DNA of 64,000 bases, from assembly GCA_030762935.1 (NCBI GenBank), contig CM060900.1, positions 113,856,120 through 113,920,119 of the forward strand. The letters are read 5' to 3'. Of this stretch, positions 31,826-43,992 are shown in pieces (positions within the stretch are counted from its first letter, which is position 1; every line of letters starts with the position of its first letter). This stretch comes from Hymenopus coronatus (taxonomy: Eukaryota > Arthropoda > Insecta > Mantodea > Hymenopodidae). Below the pieces are notes generated by a model. It saw nothing but the letters and a program-made list of their open reading frames with translations. It made no database searches and was not told the origin of the DNA. A program made the translations under genes and the position numbers.

Positions 31826-32615
31826 ATTGAAATTGTTTATTGAATTTGATGCCACCATTACAAATATAATATTTTATTTCATATAAAACGCTTAAATTTA
31901 GAATAAAAATATGTAATTGTGCATATTTCAAACCTCAGTTACTAACATATAGTTTATGCATGTATTAGCAATAAATTACATATTCCATGCAGAGTTTTGT
32001 TTCCCTTTTAACCCTTAAAAGCGCTGTTTTACATATATGCAAAAGTGATTTCTAGGGAATGTTTTAGAATATTTTAATACCTTTTATTGCCAGCTTTTAA
32101 TTAAGTTGACCTTAAACAATAAATAGAAGCATTTTCAAGCATTTTTGTGTTGAAAAATGTTAATTTCTTTCAATAATATTGTAGTGTTTTTATAAATAAA
32201 AAGCAAAATCCATGCAACTTCAGCCAAATGTACTCCGTCATGATCCACGTGTGCTATCACGCCGATTATTCTACGTGGGACCTCCACCACAGGCACATTT
32301 GATTGCAGTTGCCGGGATTCGAACTCGCGACTTTCGGCATTGAATGGATGGCCAGTCCATTACCTTTCGCAGGCTAATAAACACATAAAAATGAGGCGAA
32401 GCTTGAAATTTAAGGTTGTAGAAAATAAATTGAACTTATCTATTGAATTTGATGCCACTATTAAAACTACTACATCTTATATCATATAAAACTGCTAGAT
32501 TTAAGAATAAAAATATATAATTAGGCATTTTTCATGTTTCAGTTATTAACACACTATCTATACGTGTTTCAGCAATATATTTCCCATGCTGAGCTTTGTT
32601 TCCCTTTTGACAAAC
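31770..32615. repeat. Direct repeat of about 240 bp, copies 600 bp apart
   Basis: Copy 1 (about 31,770-32,015) and copy 2 (about 32,370-32,615) share AGGCTAAT, AATGAGGC, AAAATAAATTGAA, TATTGAATTTGATGCCAC and TTTGTTTCCCTTTT in order. Copy 1 begins inside the candidate exon, and copy 2 is a broken version (TGCTTGAAAATG against AGCTTGAAATTT). A SINE sits against the left end of copy 2. A local segmental duplication of an exon end plus 3' UTR is the simplest reading. Confidence 0.8.
32225..32371 (-). mobile_element. tRNA-derived SINE-like element
   Basis: On the minus strand GAAAGGTAATGGACTGGCC (box A region) precedes box B CGCGAGTTCGAATCCCGGC, then a body with GTGCCTGTGGTGGAGGTCC. It borders the second copy of the 240-bp direct repeat. 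No other copy is seen in the window. Confidence 0.5.
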
Positions 32616-34644
32616 ATCATAAAAACTCGGTTTCTGAGAAGAGAAGTTGTGTGACCATCTGTCAATTCTTGTAACCTTGGATTACATGCTTTCAGTAGTA
32701 TATTACACTGGCGTTTGTTTTGGCTACAGTGAAATATAAACATGCCTTAACTAAAAAGTTTCACTCGTTAATGTAATTTAGCATGCACTATTCAGCAAGG
32801 GCTTAAAGTTTTTTATTGTTATTCTTTTGTTCTTCTTTTGGTTGAGATGAAACTGGCAACTACTAATATGGACTGCATAAGTCTGACTCACACAAGGCCG
32901 TTGCCCCGTTTCTATACAAGTCTGATTCCTAACGTAAATGTGTATAGACGTATAATATAATTAATAATATTAGTGTATTCGAGCTATAATACACAGATTC
33001 AACTACTTTTAGAATAGTTGAGGTGGAAACAAGGGCTGTTTTACTCGCAATGGCTGCGTGTTTCGCCCCTAAATGCGAGCCTATAACGACTAAAAGGAGT
33101 CATTGATACTAATGACAAAAATTAAGCCAAGAAGTGCAAGGCTATTATGAGATCACTATAAAAATATTCTTATACATATAGAAATATCGTACTAAAATCG
33201 AAGAAAATAGCATAAGGTGGTGCTTCAATTTTGCGCGATTTTATTTATTGCTTTACAAGAGAGCTGACACAAACTTTCAAAACAGTTCCTAAAAGGGTTT
33301 GTTAAAATGGTGGGATTAAGAAAAATGTCCCCTCATTGTTTTCGATGAATTTCAAAATATACAAGCAGTTTCCTCCTGCAGGATCCAAGAAGTAAAGGAA
33401 ACTTAAAGAAAGGCTAGTAGGTTCATATCTTTAATTTCTATGCTTAACCTTTGCCAAACTTCCGTAATAGGCATTGTACTCGGGTTTAATTAGCAAGACC
33501 AAGAATTGTTCCCAATTATGAAATTCCGGAGTTTAAAGTTGAAAGATATCGTATCCCTCAGCTAATTTCAAAATGGAAAAGCACACCTAACCTAACACAA
33601 CCTAGCTAATCTTATAGCAGACAAAATATGCTATTTGGAGCTTAGGTCGTTACCTAGCCTACGCGACTGTTGGGTTACCCAACAATAAATACAACACAAT
33701 TATCATACATTTATTGTTTATAATTACATATTGCACTAATTGGTCACAGTTACAAAATGGTTCTATTCCCTTAATTCACTTAAGAGTTTGATTCTCTCTC
33801 TGTTTTTTTCTAAAGTAAGTTATTGAGTTGAATGTAGCTAAAGTGTTACATCACTTGGAACATTTTAAACTATGTGTCGTGTGGCCTTTTTACATATTTA
33901 CATATCTCTTTAACACAGACAAACGTGAATCTACAAGGCCCAGTACTAACTTGGTGTAAATCATTTATGTGTTCACACAAATATTTTGCAGTTATAAAAT
34001 ATCCATCGAGGTCTTTTTATTCTGTATAACATTTTTTTTGAAGTTGTATTCCTGATCATTACATGGTAAGTTTCAAATGAAGTTTTAATTTAATGTTGGA
34101 TTTTTATGGTGTATGATTACAACTGTGTAGTGATATAAATGGTGATAGGCGAATCAGTATACCTTCATATCTTATTAACAGTGTCGCATATCATCTCAGC
34201 TCACCACTTATAATGTCATTAGAAGAAAGAAAGGAAAAAAAGTGCCATACCTGCTTTTTGTATGGCTGAAGTCTTCTATCAATTAAATTCATCTACAATA
34301 TTTTCAAGCTTAAATATTAGAACCAGTAATTGCATAAAACTGTGGTAGCATGTGATAATTCTTAATCAACATCTCAATTCACAATCACCCCATCTCAGCC
34401 ATACAGTTCATGGAGGACTGCTAAAGTTTTACTTATTTCATAAACAGTAGCAAATTTGGAGTTTTATGTTAATAATTTAGAATGTTCTGGTATGTAAAAC
34501 TGATTTTAGAGAAGAGATATACTTCATTTTCCATTTTGTTTTAGAAAGAATACTATGGTGCCAGAATTGCTCTATAAATACATTTATTACCTCTCTTCAT
34601 TTTTCCTAATTGTAAAGCATTTATCATTTTCTTTGCCTTTCTAG
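32616..34644. other. Probable intronic or intergenic sequence
   Basis: AT-rich. A short piece at about 33,995-34,030 (GAGGTCTTTTTATTCTGTAT) resembles the middle of repeat family A but is too short to call. Possible splice acceptors (for example TTTTGTTTTAG at 34,534-34,544) precede frames that close quickly. Confidence 0.35.
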
Positions 34645-34773
34645 ATTTTAGAAATCACATATTCCTTTCTTAGTTCCTATATGGAGCATGAATGGATATT
34701 GCAGCACCTTCAGAAGCCAAATAATGGGGTAGACACAATCATATCTTTAACAGTTAATGACCAAAAAATAAAG
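34645..34773 (+). CDS. Candidate internal exon of an unidentified gene
   Basis: A polypyrimidine tract ending TTTGCCTTTCTAG abuts 34,645 and the stretch ends at AAAG|GTAGGA, a fair donor. Between them 43 codons are open in phase 0, reading SSYMEHEWILQHLQKPNNGV then DTIISLTVNDQKIK. The TAG of the acceptor is in frame, so the frame opens exactly at the splice site. Alternatives exist: a second acceptor (TTCCTTTCTTAG at 34,673), and a better donor farther on (TTTTAT|GTAAGT after 34,860) with the frame open all the way. The composition is protein-like and not low-complexity. I do not recognise the protein. A terminal-exon candidate in matching phase lies at 36,726. Confidence 0.35.
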
Positions 34774-34944
34774 GTAGGAATATTAGACGGAAAGAACAGT
34801 GCATTGTATTGGAAATTAAAATTTTATTTGGCTAACAGTGTCGCATATAATGATTTTTATGTAAGTAAGGAATATATTTTATTTATTGCTAGTAATAGCG
34901 TATAAATGATGGGAAAGCAGAATGGAAAAAAAAATGTAAATGGC

Positions 34945-35245
34945 GTGTTATTTATGGACGCTCTTTAACTAGCGTATCATTCTAAATTGGGCGTTAAAGA
35001 CCGCTTAATTTTGCTCAGAGGCCTCTCAATCAGACTTGAGGTTCTTTTACGTGACGTAAATCTACGACACGGGACCAACGGCTTTACTTCCCTTCCGAAG
35101 GAAGCCATCCTAAGGATATTTATGCCCGAAAAAGTCCATCGCCCTCCGCGAGGTTTTAACCCTCGACCTTGGGTATATGAAGTTAGCATGGTAACCATTA
35201 CCATGCTAACTTCATATACTCAAGGTAATGGTTACCATGCAGAAT
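34945..35245 (-). mobile_element. SINE family S1, reverse copy with fold-back head
   Basis: On the plus strand it runs GGCGTGTTATTTATGGACGC, TTAATTTTGCTCAGAGGCCT, ACTTGAGGTTCTTTTACGTG, ACTTCCCTTCCGAAGGAAGC and TTTATGCCCGAAAAAGTCC to the tRNA head. There the head is duplicated in inverted form: arms 35,167-35,194 and 35,198-35,225 are complementary over 28 bases with one mismatch, around a 3-base loop. The open frame 34,987-35,247 is a by-product. Confidence 0.85.
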
Positions 35246-36725
35246 GAAGTGAGTTCATTATGTAGCAATACTAAATATTTAGCACTCAAAATTTCACTAA
35301 CTATCCATGCAAGTGAGGATAAAAGTGATTTCTTTCCTTATTCCTAAAACTTGTATTTGTTTACATGAGTTGAGTGTCAATTATTTAGTAGGTAATGTTA
35401 GTAATAGGTTCAGATTAAATAAATAACGTACCATAAACACCCAGATTCTACAAGGCTCGCCAAAAGAAAGACTTTCCCAGCAAATCTAAACTCATGATGC
35501 AGAATATCTTGGAATTACTAAAAACATTGCACATTTGCAGGGATTTCTTACGATTTGGAATTGTTTTGCAAAACATTACAGACGAATACATTTTCAATAT
35601 TAATTATGTATTTAAACACAGAGAAAGCATTATTTCACTTCACTCAGTGTTAAATTGATGCTATATACCACGTGTCAGAATGAGCAAATGCAAGGACCAA
35701 AATAAAAATATTTCTTTGAAAATGATTACCATCTGCTTAGTTTTGTAAGGTGATAAAACGCTAAATAGAATACTTTTACACAGTAAGTCTTATTAATAAA
35801 ATAAAGCATGTGACTTTTTTATTTGTATTTAATAAAATCATTAAACATAACTATTATTTCAGCCAGTTCTTAATCATGATCTTTTAAATTGGAAAATGTA
35901 ATTATAAAATGGACTTTTCTGACTCACATGATTTTTAAGTAGCTTTTAATAAAATAGTTTCTGTTGTTTTAATTTTGTGTATTTGGTCATGAAATGTAAC
36001 GACAAATGAGAATAAACATCTAATCAATGCAATATTTCTGCATTTTTGACCATTTTTCTTTTAGCACAAATGAAAACTTTCTATAATAGAAACATCTTTT
36101 TTTATTAAATTTTCAACAAATACAATCACAAGGAACCAAAAAAAAATGAGACATGAAGAAAATAGAAAACCTTGCTATTCTATTGAAAGAAAAATGGCAA
36201 TGTATGTGCAAAAGAAAAATTTTCCAAGATTCTTCTTTTGTACATAAATTCTTGCAAAATCCCACAGCAGAAACTTGTGTAAATATTTCTGGCACAATAT
36301 CTCAATCAGAACTCAATATAATAAACACTTAAAAGAAATAGTAGAGTATTCTAACGAGGAGAAAGTCTCCAAGTTTTGGTCAGAAAGCAGAGGCAGCATG
36401 CATTCTTGCATTCTTGGACTGCAATGTAGATAAGCACTATTGTCTGCTTAATGAAAATTACACATTATAAGTTACGTGTGCTTTTTAAGTCTACAACGCA
36501 TGTCTGAGTGTTTATGTGTACTGCCCTAATTTGCTTGCAAGGATATACACCTACAGAACTGATTAATGGTTTTTCTTCTGGTTAGAAATTGGAAATCCAG
36601 AATATGTTACATAATTACCCACAAATATTAACTTCAATTCATTGTATTTAAGAAAACGCATATTAAAGAACTTGTCATATTGGGTAATTGCATACATTAA
36701 AAGTGTCACTTTTTGCATTTTACAG
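35246..36725. other. Probable intron, nothing firm
   Basis: AT-rich. At 35,863-35,897 ACTATTATTTCAG precedes an open PVLNHDLLNWK before a weak GTAATT donor; it might be a small exon of the gene flanking it but is too short to call. Ends with a good 3' splice site (TTTTTGCATTTTACAG, 36,710-36,725). Confidence 0.3.
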
Positions 36726-36945
36726 TATCTGCTGCTGCAGGGAGGAGAGAATGATGAACCAATGGAAGCTTTTGCAGGGGGCAAAGCATCCAATATATAA
36801 TTTGCAACATCAGTATCATTGGAGATAAAGTTATTTCCTAAAGCAGGAAATATTATTCATAATATTGTGAATTACTAGATGATTTGTATTGCTATAGCGA
36901 ATATCACTATACTAATGGATGAATAAATGTAGCTACCACTTCAAA
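36726..36945 (+). CDS. Candidate terminal exon and 3' UTR of an unidentified gene
   Basis: CACTTTTTGCATTTTACAG is a strong acceptor. It is followed by 24 codons reading LLLQGGENDEPMEAFAGGKA then SNI and a TAA stop at 36,798-36,800. An AATAAA lies at about 36,925, so the transcript could end near 36,945. GC content is locally higher over the coding part. The phase (0) agrees with the exon at 34,645-34,773, so the two could be spliced together. Function is unknown. Confidence 0.35.
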
Positions 36946-38722
36946 TGTTAATTAAATAAGTAACAAAACGTACGAGAGTGTGTATTGTGTGAATATCTGT
37001 GTCTGTGTATCGGTCCAGTACGCAGGAGTAACAAGTCATTCCTTCTGGTTTCCCATTATCTGAAAATATTGATTTTTTGAAGAGTTGTTGTGTTCCAGAG
37101 GAAATATATTAGTGGCAGCAGTTTAGTAGTCACCATGCTTTAACATATTAGCAACTACGTCATATAACATAAACCCCAATATGTCTGGAGGACCAAACTG
37201 CTCATTGGTTAACGAGACATGTTGGAGCTAACTGGGCGATTTTAATCCATCAACCTTTCACCACATTTGCTACTGTGGGATGTCTAAATGCCAAGACAAA
37301 CGTAACAAAATTAAAACTTATGTGTTTTTCAATAACACTAAATAAGGCATGCTTTATTGATAATACTGTATACAGTTATTGAGCTTTTTAACTCATTGTT
37401 ACCACTGAAAATTATTTGCTAGGGACAAAATTACAATGCGTAACTTTTATTGTACAACCTTCCAAGTGTGACAAATATGCAGATGTTTGCAGAATTACAG
37501 CCAATGAAGAAAGATAAGGAGGGTGTTATTGGAGAGGGAATTCCATTCCTACCTGTTTTCATAGGAAGGGCATAATTTCATTATTAATTATAATTATATC
37601 TTTTCTAGCTTAAAAATATATATCTGTAAGGCTAAGCTACATTTGACTACATTTGACAATTGTTTGCAAATATCAAATTTCTTCTCAGTTAACTAATAAT
37701 TTTTTGTCACTTTATATCTTAATTGGTTGCAAATGTAATTGAAAGTCATTTTCCAAGTATAGCATATGTTGATTTGGGGGAAATATCAAAATATGGCAGG
37801 ATTGCATTCAAGCATATTCCCTGTTAAAGCAATGACTGCAGGAGGCGTACAAATTCCTTTCTATATTTATTATTATTATTATTATTGGGATGGGATGTGT
37901 AGGGATGTTCTGATACATGCTATCTTTAATATACCCAAGCATTGCTTCCAATGGGATAGATGAAGGGGGTAAACAAAGACGTGCAAAGTACGACAGCCGT
38001 AGCACCTCATGAATGTTACATTTCCAAGCTTATTAATACACAATCATTTTTTCAGTTATTTTCTACATCATGTTTGTGTTCTTAAAATTAGGTGCCTAAG
38101 ATTGAAATATTTTACTATACATTTTGTTTTGAAAGTTATTACAGATTAATATTTAAAATATTTTGCAAATAGCATACCAATATACTTCAACCTGAGTAGC
38201 ACTCCACTCTGTAATTCAATCCTGACTTCAGTCTTTATATCTCTGACATAATTATTAGTTAAATCACTATTGCTAACCAGCTACAACTATTTCTGTTCAG
38301 TACTTGTATTTCAGTAATTTAGGCTAGGTTGAAAGGGAAAGGTTACCGTGTGCTATAGAAATGAGATACCTAACGAAAACATCAGTTGTGAAGAATTACT
38401 GCTTATATCAGATATACTTCTTATACTTTACTTTAAAATCAGTACATTACAGTACGTTTTATATCGAGACGAGTAGCGTTTGTGATAATGACCGCATACG
38501 GAAAAATAGCGGAACCTATATTCATTTATTTCGTCGAAATTAGGCCTTTGACATACAAAACACAGTTCAACGCTATTGCATTACTTTTAATGTTCAGAGA
38601 ATAATTTCAGTACCGGTCCAAAAACAAGCTTTACCGCATTGGCATTTGTTAATGCTGCTTCAGAGGTTATATGCAAATGTAAGGTTACTTCCCTACGAGC
38701 TCTATGCTTCTTCTTTGTCTAT
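36946..38722. other. Nothing supported
   Basis: A (TAT)n run at about 37,866-37,888 sits inside an open frame that it largely creates. No other coding or repeat signal recognised. Confidence 0.4.
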
Positions 38723-38731
38723 CGGTAGTAA

Positions 38732-39075
38732 TAAACTCCATGGCACGACAGCTCACGGGGAACCTTGGCCTACCGCCCGGCCGCTGCGTCCCCCATCTCG
38801 GTCCACTACAGACGTCATGGATGGGGTGCAGTATTGGAGGGTGAGACGTGGTCAGCGCCTCGAGTCCCCCCGGCCGGTTAATGCGGTCCTCATGACCTGG
38901 AGCCGCTACTTCTCCATCAAGTAGCTCCTCAATTGGCCCCCCAGGGACCTTACGAGGCTGAGTTCACCCCGGGCCAGGTCTCCCAGCGGGGGAAAAATCC
39001 CCCCCTGGGGATCGAACCCAGGTCTCCCGCTTGGTAAGTAGCAACGCTACCACCGCACTAAGGAGACGACCCTAG
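38732..39075 (-). mobile_element. GC-rich tRNA-derived SINE, family S6, with target-site duplication
   Basis: On the minus strand the head has CCTTAGTGCGGTGGTAGCG (box A) and CCTGGGTTCGATCCCC (box B), then a G/C hairpin region, CCCCCGCTGGGAGACCTGG and a long GC-rich body. CGGTAGTAA is repeated at 38,723-38,731 and 39,076-39,084, bracketing the element. Sharp GC contrast with both flanks confirms an insertion. The open frame 38,646-38,924 is a by-product. Confidence 0.85.
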
Positions 39076-39084
39076 CGGTAGTAA

Positions 39085-40483
39085 AATCTTTATATAATAT
39101 TGCTCGTTTAATTTGTGGGATAAAGCATACAAAAGTAGTTTTTAATTGTTCTTAGCTCGGCAGTTGTAAATCACCATTTCATATCGCAATGCAACGTCCA
39201 TTAAGAGCGGTTATATTTATCAGTTTAATTCCTAATAACTGTGCACACTTAGTAATAGCCACTACAGAAGACATATGTACCACAATATTCCTAACAATTT
39301 TATTTATATAAGTGACAACTAATTCATCTAGGCTTTCTCAAAATAACCTTCTCGCAAAGCAATACACGAATATACAGAATGAACTCCTTTGCTACTAGCT
39401 GTTTAGAAAACCTTAGCAGCGGCTGGCGTCATCACTTAGATAATGTATCTGTAGAATTTGACTAAAAACTGTGAAAAATTAAAAAACATCTTTTTTCCTT
39501 AATAAAATGATATGAATTCTAAACTTTAAGAGAATGCATCTTTTTCCCCGTTTGGCACTTTAACTACCTATTAACTAAAGCTATAAATGGGTAGGCGCAT
39601 AATTATTAATAGTACAACACATTTTAAACCTTGTTTTCTCGCAAACTTTTACCCAACACTTTTCCACAAAAAATGGTACATACGATGCATTTTTTCACTA
39701 ATTTGTTTCAAAAATGTTACTGGCTCTTAAAAAGCACATTAAAAAAGCGGTCATATACTTTTGCGAAATGATGTTCCAATTTTGAGAAATAAATTATTAG
39801 CTTTTGAAAAATCAAAGTATTATAGAGTAAGAAAGTAATAATTTTTCTATACTTATTAGGGCTAATTTTAAAAAAATATAATATAATAGTTCTATTTGTA
39901 AACTAATTTTCTGTTAAACTGGATATTTTAGGTGAATATTATAAAAATTCATCATGTAGTTCATATTAGAACAATGTATTTAGACAATAAAACATTATTA
40001 TTTAAATAACCATGCAAGCTATAACTTTGATACATAGCCAAAATATCACTAATATAATAACTGTTATAAATTTCAACAAGATACCTTACCTATTCATGAG
40101 TTTCTAATTGTCACAGTTGCATCGCCTTAAGGAGTGAATAGTTGAATGGTTCGTGTGTTTTTGTTATTATTATTATTATTATTATTTTTTTTATTGCCCC
40201 CAAAAGTTAAATACAGTTAAATAGTAGTAAAGGTGTTCGGTTGTAGCAGTATGTAAAATGCGCAGATATAAAATGATAAGAATTTTAATTTTTTAGGACA
40301 TTATCAGTGATGTTCTTTATAAAATTACATCAAATGGGTGGAATGTTTTACAAAGGCAAAGAATGGACGATGTGCTATACGCTGTTTAATAATAAGGTAT
40401 TTGCTTTAAACTAGGGCGTTGTTACCCTCACCCTGTTGGTATCTATGTAATGCGTCCTTACAGGCCTTTCGTGCGATTCATAT
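39085..40483. other. Nothing recognised
   Basis: Strongly AT-rich. A (TTA)n run lies at about 40,164-40,185. No coding signal. Confidence 0.45.
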
Positions 40484-41292
40484 TTTAATTCTCTACACGT
40501 ACAATGCATATAATATGTAGAGAATGTCTCCAAAAATTCGATGTCGCGATTTAACCGTAAATATAGGTTTTGAGGTCCCAGAAATCAAAAGGAATTAGAA
40601 AATTATCTATGTGTGACTGTTAACAGCATAGCTCAAAAACGAAAAGACCGTTAAGTACCAAATTTGGTATTTAGGTTTAGCATTTTCAAGGAATACTACA
40701 GAAAGATTTTCAATAAAATTCCACCATCCCAATCTACCCTTTAGGTAGAAAAGTTTTCGAATTTTCTATAATCTAAAAAATGGCTCTAAATTTTTTTATA
40801 AAAATACCGTATATTAATGATATTTACATCACAAATAAAATGTATATATTGAGTTTTTTGGGAATAGCCTCTGAAGACCTCTTCATTCTGGACGAATTTT
40901 GTACAACTGGTAAACAGCAAGAGCTAGACAAAAACTTACTGCACACAAAATGTAGCTCTCGTTAAAACAAACAATTAAGTTAAGCGTTTCCGATATATTC
41001 CTTGTTATTGGTTACAATTTTAAGATACTTAAACTTTTCTCAAACGGGAGCTCATATTTCGTTTCTTTATTCCTAGCCGTGGAAAACGAACAGAATTTCA
41101 ATTATTTCGGACAGTGACCTGCTTTTTAAAAGATTTGACTATCGCTTTAGCCTAGTGTATTACGTTACTTCCCTTCTACACAGAAGGAACTAATACAACT
41201 ATTTCTGCTAATTTTTATCTTGATTACCATGATGTAGACAAAAGAATAGTGCTTTGTAATAATAATGTGTAGAGAAAGTCATGCGAATGGTA
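40484..41292 (+). mobile_element. Repeat family A copy
   Basis: It starts TTAATTCTCTACACGTAC, with the facing hairpin strand ATGTAGAGAATG at about 40,516. Then come CAAAAATTCGATGTCGCG, AACAGCATAGCTCAAAAACG, CCAAATTTGGTATTTAGG, GGGAATAGCCTCTGAAGACC and TTGACTATCGCTTTAGCC. It ends TGTAGAGAAAGTCATGCG. Confidence 0.8.
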
Positions 41293-42100
41293 TACTAATG
41301 GTATGTTTCTAAACGCCTGGTAGCTATAGTGTTTTATTTATTACCTTACTAACACTCATTTTACTTGAATATAAAGCCTTCATTGTTATTTCGTCTCCTC
41401 CAAGCTTCTCCTTCCAGAACTATAAATATGTACGTAAAATAGAAAATAAATAATCTGCATTAACAGTTCACAGTGTTCCACCTACTATGAACCCTTCCTT
41501 ACAAACTTATGTTTATCTTTTATAATAAGTACCTAGCATGTTATCTACTTGCTGCCTGTGCCTGGCGACTTTGACTCAGTGGATAGATGACCATGTATTC
41601 TCATCATAGACAATGAGTGTTACTGCATAGGTATAGAATTTCCCGTAAATCTTTGATTTAAAAAAAATCATAACGCTCATCGCATTAAAATTAAGAATAC
41701 ATTCTAAGCCTTTGTCAGCAGTCTAGATTACTCTAGCTGCGTTCTGACCTTTAGTTTATTGATTATTGAATGATAAGCAAAGAAGAAGTAAATATCGGAC
41801 TTTAACTGAAGAAAAGCTTTATTTAGAAATTTGAACCCACAGAAATCTAAAAGCCTCTAAAAGCGCTATAATCTGAAAGAAAAAAAATCTGCAAAGGATA
41901 ATGGTTCAAAGATGAAAATATAATAACTGAATATTTACATCTTATTGTAAGATACCCAAAATGATAATTTTGAGTAAACTATATTTCATTTAGTAAGAAG
42001 TAATATTGCAGCAATTTCAGCAATCGATTTTAGTGGCAAGATGTCGAAATGCTGTGCCCTCCTAAATCAATGCTGGCGTAAACATGGGACTTATTATAGA
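41293..42100. other. Nothing recognised
   Basis: AT-rich; lies upstream of the candidate promoter at 42,109. Confidence 0.4.
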
Positions 42101-42108
42101 AGCTTCAG

Positions 42109-42116
42109 TATATAAG
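42109..42116 (+). promoter_or_regulatory. TATA box of a candidate RNA polymerase II promoter
   Basis: TATATAAG stands about 30 bases upstream of a likely transcription start around 42,140 and about 110 bases before an ATG with a consensus splice donor. The stretch between is of mixed composition with no stop-rich AT bias. The combination, rather than the TATA word, is the evidence. Confidence 0.4.
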
Positions 42117-42225
42117 TCAGAAGAGCCTTGTTCGGCGCTGTTTATCTGAGCTGCTGACGTCGTGAGACATACAGTACTGATCGACGGCAGAGTTTTATTT
42201 TAAAGTGTAAACTGCAAGATTCATT

Positions 42226-42233
42226 ATGTACAG
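42226..42233 (+). CDS. Candidate minimal first coding exon
   Basis: ATGTACAG is followed by GTGAGT, a consensus donor, at 42,234. With the TATA box 110 bases upstream this gives a short 5' UTR and an exon coding only the first two codons and two bases. Insect cuticle-protein and other secreted-protein genes often have such first exons, with an intron inside the signal-peptide coding part. No second exon was identified downstream, so gene identity is unknown. An open frame that reads through from 42,238 has no motif. Confidence 0.35.
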
Positions 42234-42239
42234 GTGAGT

Positions 42240-43992
42240 GCAGAATGGAGGTCGGGTAGCCCTTGGGTTTCTTATCACCTTACCATACATTATCTTCTTG
42301 ACAGCAAAAGTCCTATGTCTCCTCGCATCCTTGCGTATTTATTTATGGCTCCTTATCTTTCTAATCAAAAGTACACCTACCTGCGCCTCAAACCCTGAGG
42401 CCATCCTTTTCCCTCTCGCACGGACAGCTCTACCTCTGAAGCTATCACCCCTAGTATGCATAGTGTAGAGGTGAAACCTACCCCACACTGGTTATGCTAC
42501 ATTTGGTGTTCGGCGCCGGATACTAGTTCCTAAGCGTAAGGAGGGTGAAAAATCCCCTACAATCTGGCGGAGATGCGCTACTAATGTTCCCATAGGGATT
42601 AAACACCCCCCACAGTTTGCCAAAAATTTCCCTCTCCTTTTTGTCCAAGAACTTGGACAACTTGGCATCAGCACGAGAGTAGAAAAGAAGGAAGCATGTA
42701 TTATATGACATGTATGCATTAGATAGAGATAGGCATACCCCTGTAACTCCATACTGTCTTTTAAGGTTCAAACAGGCTACATTATGAAGCAGGCGCTTTT
42801 ATAAATAGGTGAAGCAGGACCCTATAACTCACATTAATGACCTTACAAGTTTCGTGAATTTTATTCAGATTTTCGCAAATATTTTTCTTCGGCAGCTACT
42901 CCTGTATTTAAAGCAGGGGTGCCGTTGAAGAGGAAATAGACCTGTCCAGACTTCCCCCATTATTATAGGTTCCGCGCGAGTTGCAAGCGGTGTACCCTGG
43001 TGGTAATGCCGTGCAATTTCTTCCAGGAGTCATATGCAGTGCGTATGCGGTAATAAAGGACGAATGTGTTTTTGTTGAGATGGCTGAAGTTAGAGATTGT
43101 GGTTCTAGCAAGAGTAACAATTGTTCTGTTGTTTGGTGTCTTTATATACACAAACAAATTTTTCTCGTTTTCGAACGAAAAGCAACATGCTGGACATGCT
43201 GATTGTTCCCTTGTCCGAAATGCAATATCAATTTTTTGGTTTGCTGCCACTTTACACTGGCAGTATAAAATTGCCGCGCTCCCTCAGATTGCATAATTTC
43301 AAAAAATACTGACATAATCCTAAATTTCAAACTCGACTAACTATGCCCTTTTACGGTAACAGCAATTTTTTTTCTTTTTGCATTGTTCAACTTCTTTGGT
43401 TATCAACTGTCTCGCAATCGAACTTTAGATTACGAAGTTTCATTTTCGCATTCTTCTTTTAGTATGCGGGGAAAAGTACAATCAATGTCTTTTATTTTCT
43501 CAAGCAGCTCTTTCTTAAAGAAAGGTTCCTTTTCTATTTCCTTTGAATAAATCGCTTGTGTCAGTGTTTTATTATGATACATTTCCTGAACAGTTTCGCC
43601 TTTATAATATAGGTTATAACAGGAACTTCTTGGATTTTCCCTTTGTTGGAGAATTGTTGTTTTTGATTAATCTCTTTCACCATTAATGAAGGAGCAAAAT
43701 GCAGCAGTATGTTTAGAACATTGTGATGAGCCTACATACTTTGCATTCACATTCACTTTTTATAATAGTGTTGTCAGAATCCACCTGAAAGCAATATTTA
43801 CGCACAAAATCACAGCCCTGTATTATACTGCTATAAACCTAAAAATAGGTATTTTTTATTTAAACATACCAGATTTCTCTCTCCCCCTCTCTCTCTGCTT
43901 CTCTCTCAAATTGAAAAGACATAGAAGAAACTTTGATTTTAACAGAATAAGGTTGCTGATTGGCTGTAGTTTCCCGTAAACAATTCCAAGAT
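42240..43992. other. Unresolved; several open frames on both strands
   Basis: 42,240-42,780 looks like a compositionally distinct block. Its minus strand has a frame with SRADAKLSKFLDKKEREIFG and KLWGVFNPYGN that seems protein-like but is unrecognised. 42,960-43,330 is open on both strands (95 codons minus). A CT-rich patch lies at 43,877-43,910. I cannot separate decayed transposon from chance frames here. Confidence 0.3.

Noticed and set aside
33040..33105. Short frame MAACFAPKCEPITTKRSH resembling the start of a THAP finger
   Set aside because: It stops after 18 codons, the C-x2-4-C spacing is too weak alone, and nothing THAP-like follows in any frame.
33580..33605. CCTAACCTAAC, like an insect telomere repeat
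   Set aside because: Only two units; far too short to mean an interstitial telomere.
42495..42540. A GGCGCCGGATAC word resembling a retroviral-type primer-binding site
   Set aside because: No long terminal repeats flank it and no gag-pol coding follows.
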